DNA of 64,000 nt from assembly GCA_039000515.1 (NCBI GenBank), contig JBCFYV010000012.1, positions 125,308,132 to 125,372,131 on the forward strand, given 5' to 3'. The translations under genes and the position numbers were made by a program. The notes under the pieces were generated by a model. That model was not told where the DNA came from, did not search any database, and saw only the letters and a program-made list of their open reading frames with translations. This document shows, piece by piece, positions 12,658 through 23,024 of the stretch; positions within the stretch are counted from its first letter, which is position 1, and each line of letters begins with the position of its first letter. Origin of the DNA: Timema cristinae (taxonomy: Eukaryota; Arthropoda; Insecta; Phasmatodea; Timematidae).

Positions 12658-13222
12658 TGGAAAGTTCCAGTCAAACCTGTACCACCAACAGAACACGTGT
12701 GTTATTGAAAGTTCCAGTCAAACAGGTGCCTCCAACAGAACACGTGTGTTATTGAAAGTTCCAGTCAAACCTGTACCACCAACAGAACACGTGTGTTATT
12801 GAAAGTTCCAGTCAAACCGGTGTCTCCAACAGAACACGTGTGTTATTGAAAGTTCCAGTCAAACCTGTACCACCAACAGAACACGTGTGTTATTGAAAGT
12901 TCCAGTCAAACCGGTGCCACCAACAGAACACGTGTGTTATTGAAAGTTCCAGTCAAACCGGTGCCTCCAACAGAACACGTGTGTTATTGAAAGTTCCAGT
13001 CAAACCGGTGCCTCCAACAGAACACGTGTGTTATTGAAAGTTCCAGTCAAACCGGTGCCACCAACAGAACACGTGTGTTATTGAAAGTTCCAGTCAAACC
13101 TGTACCACCAACAGAACACGTGTGTTATTGAAAGTTCCAGTCAAACCGGTGTCTCCAACAGAACACGTGTGTTATTGAAAGTTCCAGTCAAACCGGTGCC
13201 TCCAACAGAACACGTGTGCTAC
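12658..13222. repeat. 47-bp minisatellite, 12 copies, each with CACGTG
   Basis: Units read GAAAGTTCCAGTCAAACC, a short variable block, then AACAGAACACGTGTGTTATT. Twelve ACACGTGT palindromes recur every 47 bp. The variable block switches between TGTACCACC and GGTGCCTCC-type versions in mosaic order. Confidence 0.95.
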
Positions 13223-13224
13223 CT

Positions 13225-13890
13225 TATGAATGGCGGCAGAACTTTCATTGATTGACTAAGAGTGCGATGCGAAACGATGTGAGATCAGCTACGCCTTCTC
13301 TCCTTCACATCCTGGCATTGATAAAAGAATATTAATAAAGTACTGCACATCTATTTCTAATAATTATTGTGTTGTCGATGCAGCGGTCTAGACGAGTCAG
13401 ATAATGGTGTCAATCCCATACCTACAAAACCTGTTGTTGTAGAGCCAACATTTTTGGCAAGGAAGACTAGTGCTCCCGTTGAGAAGTAACGGCAGTCGAT
13501 GTTCATCAACGTAGGAGGGTGTGTTCTATTTTTAGACTTTGTAGGGCTGCATCAAGCACATCTGCCAGAGTGTTTCCTCAGCAAACTTATATCTGCAGTA
13601 AAGAGTTATAATCTAACTATAGTGACATCCTTCAAGCCACCTTAACCTCCCGACAATCGTCGTGTCGAGTGGGACCGTGGAGATCTTAGCTATAGGCCAT
13701 TGGCCACTCCAGTGTGGCCGCTCATACATTCCGCCAGGTTTGTGTTGTGTTGATGGGAAGGATGAAACATCGTCTGACTGTGCATTGATCGATATGTGAC
13801 GTAACGGTGCGGTAGATTCAATCATTCCTGATGGAAGATATTGGTTACCATCATAGTATTTTATAGGTATACGTCTGTAGAATGACTTCA
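13225..13890. other. Unrecognised region with a 101-codon minus-strand open frame
   Basis: An open frame at 13613-13918 on the minus strand (starts MIGYKVVILLKSF) is not low-complexity and is not explained by the repeats I see. I recognise no domain. It could be an exon, a mobile-element fragment or chance. Confidence 0.3.
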
Positions 13891-14178
13891 GCAGTATCAC
13901 GACCTTGTAACCTATCACTCCATAGTACCTTGTCAGAGGGACTCATGCACAGTAGTCAACGGACCTTGTTAACCATCCCTCCATACTACCTTGTCAAGGA
14001 CTCATGCACATAGTCAACGGCCTTTAACCTATCACCTCCAGTACATACTTTGAAGAGACTTATGCACATAGCGACGGACCTGTAAACCTATCACTCTATA
14101 CATACTTGCAGAAAGACTCACACAGCATCGACGGACCTTGTAAACCTATCACCTCATATACGTACCTTGTCAAAGGCA
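13890..14178. repeat. Degenerate ~60-bp tandem repeat, 4-5 copies
   Basis: Recurring blocks CTTGTCARAGGACTCATGCA, AGTCAACGGACCTTGT and AACCTATCACTCC. The copies have diverged and lost bases unevenly. Confidence 0.75.
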
Positions 14179-14179
14179 A

Positions 14180-14550
14180 GAGGCCTGTTCCCACGGTCCC
14201 GATCGCCGGCGTCCATGCTTGTGGTGTAGTGAGCTGAGCGGGGGGGCTGGCGAGGGGAGAGACGGCCCTACCCGAGCTCCATGGGGCTCTGGCCCCGCCC
14301 CATCATGACAGCTAGCCGCGCTTACGAACTGCCAACATAACACAGGAGATTGCAAGTCACAGTAAAATATAATGTTAAGTGGATACATAAATGGAGTAGG
14401 TTGTGAATTAATAATAGTATTAATATTTATTTTATATTTCTAGGCTCCACAGTTTTAAATAAATACAATAGATTCAGTTAAAAGTTAAATTTATTAGTCT
14501 CCATCTACCTTCCTTAGGCTGGGCTTCTATTCGTGCTTGATGCGTAGGCC
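14180..14550. other. No gene recognised; GC-rich 14180-14330
   Basis: A GC-rich block with a 72-residue minus-strand open frame (14170-14388) that I do not recognise, followed by AT-rich sequence. Confidence 0.4.
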
Positions 14551-14554
14551 TAAC

Positions 14555-15265
14555 TATTAGCGAATAGTGCATAATTCTAAGAAAGATAGGACCATTTACA
14601 ATGGAACGTAATGATTATTGTCGTAATCAAATCAATTGTTTTTTTTTTATTTCTAAAACCTGTTTAACCTATTTACTCTAGTAAATAAGTTATTTAAGAA
14701 AATTTTTCTCTTAGGGTTTAGTCGGAAAACAAAGTTACTAAACTGTACCTTTTGAAGTATACAATTAAGACTATTCTGATTTAAGTGTTGCTTGTCATAT
14801 TAAATAAAAAAATGTTTTAGTATTTGGTTTCGATTTTATTATTGCCATAAATATTATGGTATGATCTCAATATCATAGTCGTAAATGTAATATTTCTTTT
14901 ATTTTCGATCATAATATTAACAATCGTAGTAATTGGCTCCAAAATAAAGAGAATGCATTAATAACAAATAAGTATGGCTACCACAAGCCATTTCAAACAT
15001 GAAAATATGATGGTTTTCAGCTGCTGTGTATATTGGCGGTTTAATTGGTTAAAGCCTCTCCTCGTATTCTGATTGGCTGATGCGTCTCAGTTCCAAGGGT
15101 CGCCTATGTTCAACTACGAGTAAATGCATGATTCATAAAAGGTCCAAAGTTAAATCAACTGCGTTGTGTACTATTTATATTCACACCGATTATGGACTCC
15201 ATCATTGAAAGTAATGTTTTTCAAATTTAATCACATTATGGTCTATGCACTATTCGATATTAATT
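14555..15265 (+). repeat. Dispersed repeat X, copy 2
   Basis: It begins GCGAATAGTGCATA (14558) and ends TATGCACTATTCG (about 15258), a 13-bp inverted terminal pair that suggests a DNA transposon. Internal blocks match 5120-5830 in reverse. There is no transposase frame and no clear target duplication. Confidence 0.6.
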
Positions 15266-15269
15266 AAGC

Positions 15270-16640
15270 GTTATGCATTAATATAATTTTCACCTAACCC
15301 TACCTTATTTTTCATTTGATATTTTATGGAAATAATTATGACTACTTCTTTTCCCCTGAAAAATATCAATCTCATCTTGACCGTTGTATATTCTCCTTCA
15401 TGATCATATTCAACTCGTGTTGTCAATAAAATATCTGTCTCTTTGATATTATCAGATATTTAATCAAATTGGATAATGCCACCACTACCGACCAATTTAG
15501 GATGAAATATTCTTCACGTTCGTAGCTATTTTATCATATTTCTGAGTTAGTGTTCCAATAAAATGTTAATATCACCCACCTGGTGGCCGATTCATGATTT
15601 GAATAACTTATTATTGTTTAATCTATGGATCTAGGATGAGAGAGATGAATTTGAAAACTTTCCACCAAATATTCCTGTAGAAATGCCATATTGTGTAGCG
15701 TGGATGTATTTGGTGTATGTAAATTTATATATTTAATAGGGCAACCTTTCTTTTCTTATAGCTATTTGCAAATTTTAACAAGTTTTGTAAAAATCACAAA
15801 TCTTTGTAAATATAGTTTAGCCGATTCCAACGTTAAAGTTGTATGATATTACGATTAATCAAAATAATTTTGTGGACAGTCCAAGGCTGGGTCTAACCAC
15901 TAGTTAGAAGAAGACGAGGGAAAACAGGATTTAATATGCTCGTTTCGGGGTGCAGAATAATAGTATTTTATTTTATCATTAAATTGTGTCCTTTCCACTT
16001 ATCTAACTATTGTGCCGCCAACTTGACTTGGGAATTTACATTTATGAAGCAGATATTTTTTTTTTAAATCACTGACCTATCATTAAAAAAAAATTCCTCG
16101 CAAATTATGCAAAATTATACCATTTAAATATTTTATAAAGTGTTTTAGTAAAATAAATCATTAGAGAGAATTTCGTCAGCAATAAATCCCTTAGAATTTT
16201 GTTTGTGGTGGATTTCTATTATCAAAGCGGCCATCAATGGGCTATATACTGAAATGAAAATTCTCTGGCCTATTTGTTTGTCTAAAAAGGGTATCATCGC
16301 TCAGTAGTTTTTCCCAGTCATATTTGGGGTATCATCTGTACAAATAGACATTAATTAAAAGTATTCAAGTTAAATTCTACAGTAATATATTTGCTCATAA
16401 TGAACCGTAATTAATTATGACAAGGAAACTAGTTAGTGAGGTAAACATTAGACCTGTTAGACGCCATATTTCATAATTAAATAGCATTTAGTTCCATATT
16501 TTGCCGTTACTGAACGCTAAATGGACATGAATTGGTGGTACTAAGTCCATCAAATGTATTATCTACGTGTGTAGTAGGCCTAGTTAAAACTGGCAGCTAC
16601 AGGCATATCAATTTGAAAACTGTTCGAATGGTAACTGTCA
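15270..16640. other. No gene recognised
   Basis: AT-rich sequence with short homopolymers and no repeat family I could identify. Confidence 0.55.
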
Positions 16641-16644
16641 CATG

Positions 16645-16881
16645 CAAGGCCGTAGCCGGGGGGAGGGGGTTCAAACCCCCGGCGAAATTTAATGAAAAAA
16701 CTATATATGGCTTTATTTATGGTCCAAACAATATCAAAATTAATATGCAAATACAAATTATGGGGCTGTGTTACCAGAGAGCTTCTAGAACTGTTTATTA
16801 TTTAGAATTATTTTTTGCTTCCAGCAATTGGGGAATGTGCCCCCCACCACCCCCTGAAATTATTGGCTGGCTACGGCCTTG
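16645..16881. mobile_element. Non-autonomous hAT MITE with perfect target duplication
   Basis: Terminal repeats are CAAGGCCGTAGCC at the left and GGCTACGGCCTTG at the right. The flanking 8-bp duplication GTCACATG is perfect (16637-16644 and 16882-16889), diagnostic of hAT-like insertion. C-rich and G-rich sub-terminal runs also pair. It codes for nothing, and the open frame across it is incidental. Confidence 0.92.
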
Positions 16882-16917
16882 GTCACATGATCTTGTAAAG
16901 ATCGGTGTTGGATTTTT

Positions 16918-17112
16918 TTAGCACTGCGTCCTACTAACCGTTCGGGTTTTTCGCATGTGTGCAAATACGCTAATTTGTTAGGGTGGAGGAAGGGTGAATG
17001 TATAGAAAGTGTAACCACATTTGCTTGTATAACGAGTGGCAAACCAATTAGGAAAAACCCACCCTTAGTACACCAGACAAAGGCCCCGGTTTCGATCCCG
17101 TGTCTAGTTTCA
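16918..17112 (-). mobile_element. SINE-A copy
   Basis: In reverse: tail GCGTCCTACTAACCGTTCGG, body CCAATTAGGAAAAACCCACC, and the reversed B box GGTTTCGATCCC. The tRNA-like 5' end is cut short near 17112. Confidence 0.75.
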
Positions 17113-17119
17113 TTTTTTC

Positions 17120-17899
17120 AATATAAAGAATATAATATTTGGATGCTGCATATAAACCGTTATTCACAAATAATAAGATAGCTTGGATATTAATCTAAAC
17201 TTTAGTTGTTATAATTATATAGGTCGAGTTTCCATTTTGATCTTCAGTCAAATCATTTACATTACCCGCTTTAAATAAACCTGTTCCGTTATTCAAAGAT
17301 CGATTGGAAGCAATTATTGGAAACAATATTAGTATTCTCTTCACGCTTGATATGTTCACTTCGAAGCTTCATTATTTTGCCACATCGGCGCTTCTTACGT
17401 TTTCACTGGCGTCATGAACTTCCAAACACGGAGCCTTCTCTCCACTATCTATTTTTGTATACTGAGGCTAGGCAACTTGTTACATTACTACGTTGTTTAT
17501 ATCTAGAATATTCTAAACTAAACATTACCAGTCCAATCATCGTATCTACAACTCTTGTGTTTTATCCTGGCATCAGGGGATGAAAAGACTTGAACTAAGG
17601 ACCCCAGCGCGTCTTCTCTGTCCATCTTGCACGAATGTCCTCTCTCCAGGCCTGTCCTTTTGGAGCACTCGGGAGTCTGGCGTTCAACCAAGAAGGGGGG
17701 TGTTAATTTGACGGCTCCCAGCCGAGCAATGTGGACTCATCTCTTTAATTTTACTCCGTGGAATCGTGGAAGTTGCTCGGTTTAGTAATCATATTACTGA
17801 CTCGCTACCACTTCCTGTCTACTGCTCCAAGTAATAAAACATACTTCATAAGTTGGGGCGTCACTGGGTTGAGAGCGATTCAGCTGCAGGTGTAATCAT
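17120..17899. other. No gene recognised
   Basis: Mixed-composition sequence. An 88-residue open frame at 17317-17583 resembles nothing I know. Confidence 0.45.
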
Positions 17900-17903
17900 T
17901 TAA

Positions 17904-18258
17904 GATGCGGCAGAAGGGAGCTCAAGTATGTTTTACAGTTTTTATAGCATTACACTTTTTTGACCAAAATAGATCAAATATTTTTCCAGTAGCAACATAG
18001 AGTTTAGTTTTCTGCACATGCTGATATCAACAGACCTTGAATATCTGTCAAGGGTGTCCTGGAATATTGTCAAAAAAAATTCTCTTTATTTAAATAGTTT
18101 CTACAACATTCCAGGACTCCCTTGACAGATATTCAAGGTCTGTTGCTTTTAGCATGTGCAGGAAACTAAACTCTATGTTGCTACTGGAAAAATATTTGAT
18201 TTAAAAATGTCAATTCTATAAAAACTGTAAGAATACTTGTGCTCCCTTATGGCGCACC
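17904..18258. mobile_element. piggyBac-like hairpin MITE with TTAA ends
   Basis: A nearly perfect 355-bp palindrome. Left arm GATGCGGCAGAAGGGAGC pairs with right arm GCTCCCTTATGGCGCACC, and matching continues inward through CAACATAGAGTTTAG and CCTTGAATATCTGTCAAG. The loop is short, near 18085. TTAA flanks both ends (17900-17903 and 18259-18262), the target used by piggyBac transposases. No coding sequence. Confidence 0.85.
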
Positions 18259-18474
18259 TTAAAGATAATTCGCAAGTAAGATTTTCACCTTTACACAATT
18301 CGTGAATGTTTGATCAAACAAGCTGCGATACTCTTCTAACACTATATCTCAAGTTACCTGATACAATCTATTTACGTAAGATGTTTGAGTATATTAGTTT
18401 CCTGTTGATTTTGTCAAGATGCCACTCTCCGCACACGAACCCTTCGTGTCGTTTACTCTGTATTTTATCAGGCT

Positions 18475-18585
18475 TACCGCGCCTTGTCCCACTATGGTAC
18501 AGTTTATAAGGTAGGGCATAGTGTTACCCATCAAGGTAAGAGTGCTTTTTACCTTTCAGGCTAAACATTTACCTGAGAGTAATGC
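18475..18585 (+). repeat. Dispersed hairpin repeat Z, copy 1
   Basis: CCACTATGGTACAGTTTATA, then CATCAAGGTAAGAGTGC and TACCTTTCAGGCTAA, shared with 50562-50650. The inner halves are inverted (CCACTATG and CATAGTG). Confidence 0.65.
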
Positions 18586-19177
18586 AGTGTCTGCTTGCCA
18601 GCCTGCTTGAAATATGATATAATATCCTGCTTGGCCTCACACACGATGGACATTGCTCGGCTATAATCTTTTAATCCTTGTATCAGCTGGGTTCGAATCC
18701 CCAATCATTGATTGGTTGCCCTAGTAATTGGGAGAGGGGGACAGGGGTTTAGGTCCAGTTGGGCACAAGTGGATGATTGTGTGATCGACCTTGAATGTGC
18801 AAAACAGTCTGCCACTGCTACTAAAGGGGGAATTCGAACCCGGGCCTTTCATTCAATTAGGCAAAGTCACAAGATCGGTACAAAGATGTCTTCTTGTATC
18901 CTACCTGCGGTCATGGTGTGGGTGTATGAGGTGTGCCGGATGTGCCAAGACACACCCTAATATCTAAGAGAGTGTGTTTTTATGGTTCGTAACTCTCATT
19001 GTGTTTTAAACTATATTTGGTATGTTTTCCGCAATATACGTCGGATTGAGTATCTTAGAACATGCGGAGTGTTGTAGAAACGATTGAGCACTCTGCAAGC
19101 AAGCCAAGAATCAACCAGGAAATACCAACACCCAACCTCACTCATTATCTTGATCAATCCATTCACCCTGAAATATA

Positions 19178-19275
19178 ATAAGCTTACCTTGCACGTATCC
19201 ACTATGGCATAGTTTATAACATAGAATCATGGTGAAGTCCTTCATGAGAACACTTCTTTATACCTTTAAGAGTAA
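19178..19275 (+). repeat. Dispersed hairpin repeat Z, copy 2 (degenerate)
   Basis: AAGCTTACCTTGCACGTATC, CCACTATGGCATAGTTTATA and ATACCTTT match copies 1 and 3. The right half is decayed. Confidence 0.5.
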
Positions 19276-19822
19276 ACCAAGTGTTTATTGAACAAGACTT
19301 AGCTTCATCAGTTAATTACGATGATGGGATTGAGAGAGTGAAGTCACTAACACCTTCAGTTGAGAGTGTATTATTATCTATGACGATAACACCTGCAGGT
19401 GAGCGTAGTTTCATTCTATAGAACAGAAATATAAGCAAACCTTCCTCTCTTCATGTCAATATAGGTTAGCTTATTATGTGTCAGAATTGTTTACATTAAC
19501 TTTAGCTACTGATTAAAAGAAACACATGTTTAGTTAAGCTTTATTTTGTTTGTCGAATGTAAATAGTATTCCTAATACTTGAAGTGGTTAGTCCTCACCC
19601 CTTTATTAAGTCATATCTACAGCCTTGGGCCCCCTTAATCCAGGGGGCTGTTCAGTATCATGTACCCTGATGAAGTGTGCCCCCGGGGTTTGTGAGGAGG
19701 TTCCTCCATGGAAAATATCAAGGATTCCTTAAAGCTGTGTTCCTCTTGAAGCAACTTAAATTGTTGTTGCTTTACAAAGCTGTAATTGGGGTTAAAGCTG
19801 AACTATGAATTTTATGAGGTTA

Positions 19823-20322
19823 AAGTACAGTCTGATTTCATAGAAATCCGTTGTTTTGAAAACTGAAAACCGTTGTTTATAAGGACTGAAAACCGTGTTT
19901 ATAAGGTACACAGTCTGAATTTCACCAAAGTCCGTTGTTTGAAAACTGAAAACTCGTGTTTATAAGGTACACAGTCTGAATTTCACCAAAGTCCGTTGTT
20001 TGAAACTGAAAACTCGTGTTTATAAGGTACACAGTCTGAATTTCACCAAAGTCCGTTGTTTGAAACTGAAAACTCGTGTTTATAAGGTACACAGTCTGAA
20101 TTTCACCAAAGTCCGTTGTTTGAAACTGAAAACTCGTGTTTATAAGGTACACAGTCTGAATTTCACCAAAGTCCGTTGTTTGAAAACTGAAAACTCGTGT
20201 TTATAAGGAACACAGTCTGATTTTCACAGGAAATCCGTTGTTTGAAACTGAAAACTCGTGTTTATAAGGTACAGTGTCTGATTTTCACCCAAGTCCGTTA
20301 TTTGAAAACTGAAAACTCATGT
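19823..20322. repeat. ~60-bp tandem repeat, about 8 copies
   Basis: The unit is AAGTCCGTTGTTTGAAAACTG, AAAACTCGTGTTTATAAGG and TACACAGTCTGAATTTCACC. Central copies are nearly identical and the end copies degenerate. Because the unit is 60 bp, frames stay open on both strands for up to 76 codons; these are not genes. Confidence 0.95.
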
Positions 20323-20324
20323 CG

Positions 20325-21090
20325 CAGTGGTCTGGATATAGATATGCCATTTGTATTTAAATTGTTAGTTCGTTTAGTTAATAATAAATCATATTTACAC
20401 AATGCTAAATTATAATGACTGTCAATCAATGTTGAAGGTTGTACGTGAGCTCTCTGTAGACATGAAGTGTTTGTTAGCTGCTAGCCCAGTCATTGAGAGG
20501 AATACAGAATTACATTACCAAGCGGCCGCCTCGTTAGGCGAGAAATGGCCCCCCAGGCGTTCAGCTCAAATAAAATCGAAAGATTCCTTATATTTTGAAT
20601 TTTATCAATAAAAAAGAATGTGTGAAAATGTGACTTTAGCTTATTTTCGTGTTTTTAATCATATTTGCGGAGCCATGATACTCTAGATTTAGCCTCCCTC
20701 TAATAAATACAGTCACTTGAACTAGCAGCGAGCTTTCCTCTTTACCTCGAGATAACAAGTTTCGTAGTCTTCTTTCTACTCTTTCTTAATTACATGAAAA
20801 AAGGGGTTTTACGTGAAGGGTGAAAGGGAGTATAAGCTTGAGAAGTAGTTCCAGAAAACGACACAGACCGTGTGGTCTGACAGCGATTGATACTTTCGCG
20901 TTGACTGGGGCGGTCGTCTTACTAAAGCCTTTAAGGGTGTTGGGTGGAGGGGGGGGGTCTAACTTCCCCAAACACCCTCTTCATTACTGTTCTGCAAGAT
21001 CAGACAGAAAGTTTTCGAGTCACGGGATAAGTTTGTCCAGTTACCATTGGTGTCACTAATATTATGAAGAAGGTGAGATTAACCTTAGAT
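20325..21090. other. No gene recognised
   Basis: A 69-codon + strand open frame (20402-20611) and two overlapping frames near 20786-21059 have no features I recognise. Confidence 0.45.
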
Positions 21091-21097
21091 CCCCCTT

Positions 21098-21424
21098 ATT
21101 GGAATCTCAACACCCAAACGGCTCATATAGCTTTTTGAACCAAAATTAATACAAAATCCCTGTACACTTACATCCTGAAAACTAAACTAATATCATTGAA
21201 TTGTGTTCAAAGTTTCGGCGTACAGCGCCGGGAGAGCAAAGCTATGCAACCTCTTATACATGCAAGCTTGAACAGCTTTGCTCTCCCGGCGCTGTACGCT
21301 GAAACTTTGAACACAATTTAACGCTATTAACATAGTTTCCCGGATGTAAGTGTCCAGGGAGTTTTGTTTAACTTTTGGTTCAAAAAGCTGTATGTGCAGT
21401 TTGGGCCATGAGTTTCCGAACATT
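21098..21424. mobile_element. ~325-bp palindromic element
   Basis: Outer blocks GGCTCATATAGCTTTTTGAA and TTCAAAAAGCTGTATGTGC pair. Inner arms TTGTGTTCAAAGTTTC and GGCGTACAGCGCCGGGAGAG (21212-21247) pair with their complements at 21276-21320. The loop is about 30 bases near 21260. The exact ends are unclear and I found no target duplication, so the class is unassigned. Confidence 0.75.
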
Positions 21425-21429
21425 CTGTA

Positions 21430-22490
21430 TTTATCGCCAATTTTTGTGCGTACGACACAAATATTTTGCTATGGTACTTTGAATAAGATATATCATATCT
21501 TCCATTTTAAAACTAAAATGGCACTCAATAATTGTAATATTATGTGAACGTGTACAGGACACGTCTTAAGTGTCCGAACTAAAAGTAGTTAACAATATTG
21601 TTAAGAAAGGCAATGCTCTAGTGTCCCATAGTTTTCCAGATGTCCTAAACAAATACTAGCATTTAAAACAAGATTGTTGTTGAATGGGCCCTGCCCTAAA
21701 TTGGGGTGTTTGTTTGAATTAACATTACAAGTGTTGCAAGTTGCAAGTGACAGAACTGGTCTAGTTAGCTCGTTTCTGGTAACTTTTCAAAACCGTCCGC
21801 TATCAGCTGTGAGCTGTCAGTCAGCACTAAAGAAGCCATGGGGCTACTGTAGTAAACAATAGGACTAAAGAACTGACAGCTCAAAACAGTGTCAGCATCG
21901 TTCTGGGCAACCAGGCTAATGTGTAGAACATATGTTTCTCTTTTAGAGCTTTTAGAGGCTGACAAAATGATATCCAAACCAAGAGGTCGCTCTGCCCGTT
22001 AGAACACCGGGTCATCGAGTTCTTGTGCTGGAGGGAAACCATCGTGTCCAGGGTACCGGGTTTGTATCCATGTAGGACCACTGAGTTTGTCAGTCAGGCC
22101 AGCGGTTAAGCATTTCTTACCTAACCAGTTCTGTCGCGAGCTTATACGTAAAGTCCTTATATCTTTTTTGTAAACTTGTTGTAACATCACATTTTGTAAT
22201 AGTTAATAGTGCTATAATAAAACCCAAAAGCCGTCTATGAATTACGAACCCAGACATATATGTTGCCACCGTCCCTAGCCTTGCCCGCAAACCATCCTGA
22301 CACGTCAGGCCCACAGGGAAGGGGTAGCGTCACTGTATTGTTTGACTCGTCAAATATTGGGTGCTAATTGTTTTATCGTATGTTCTCACAAATTTGTAAT
22401 TAAAATAGGTAAATGTTTTTTATCTCGAGTATAAATGAAAGGTGTTATGATGCCGGACTAGTCTGAATAGTAATCTTATCATCAAGCACT
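21430..22490. other. No gene recognised apart from repeat Y
   Basis: Several 62-70-codon minus-strand frames overlap at 21765-22314. They use different frames and show no domain. Confidence 0.5.
21775..21870 (-). repeat. Dispersed repeat Y, copy 2
   Basis: In reverse complement it carries TACAGTAGCCCCATGGCTT and GTGCTGACTGACAGCTCACA, matching 6004-6150. The flanking GGTAACTTTTCAAA also recurs near 6231, so the shared unit may be larger. Confidence 0.65.
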
Positions 22491-22492
22491 AG

Positions 22493-22515
22493 CCCCCCCC
22501 CCCCCCCCCCCCCCC
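22493..22515. repeat. Poly-C tract, 23 bases
   Basis: An uninterrupted C run. Its length in an assembly is unreliable. Confidence 0.95.
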
Positions 22516-22519
22516 GTTC

Positions 22520-23000
22520 CTCTGCAACTGATCACAAACACCCAAAGAAGTACTTGTCAACTCGTCGAGACTAGCATCTTTCTCTAGGTTGGGAGGGGAA
22601 GAGGGGAGCGAATCTTAAAACTAGTGATGACAAATGTTAAAAAAATAAAATTTGCCACAAAATGTGGTTAGTCTCAATGGGGGAAGTGAGAGGGAAAAAT
22701 AAATATTTTCTTCGGGCAATAAGCACCCTTGCCAGTTGTATTGCTTTGGGGGTTGGTTTTAAACTTATAGTGGGGACTTAGTCTCATAAGGAGATATTAG
22801 TCTCATAGGGGAGACTTAGTCTCATAGGGGAGACCTAGTCTCATAGTCTACCATGACGCTATGCCCTCGACAGTTATTATGTGTGGCTGTAATATGTAAT
22901 GTGACATCGACAGCAGATCCAAGCTGTTGCTAAACAATTGGTTTGGTTTTAAAATGTCAACGCAGTAAATCTGCCTCCTTTATCCGGGTAGTATTTGTAT
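22520..23000. other. No gene; short 18-bp tandem at 22776-22846
   Basis: Four copies of an 18-bp unit like TAGTCTCATAGGGGAGAC. The rest is unremarkable. Confidence 0.7.
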
Positions 23001-23024
23001 TTGTGGAGTGGCTTGCTGCTACTG

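Larger units (their letters stand above)
18263..19815. other. No gene recognised apart from repeat Z copies
   Basis: Two copies of the short hairpin repeat Z lie here (listed separately). GGGTTCGAATCCCC at 18690 and GAATTCGAACCCGGG near 18831 are tRNA-B-box-like, probably SINE debris. Confidence 0.45.
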
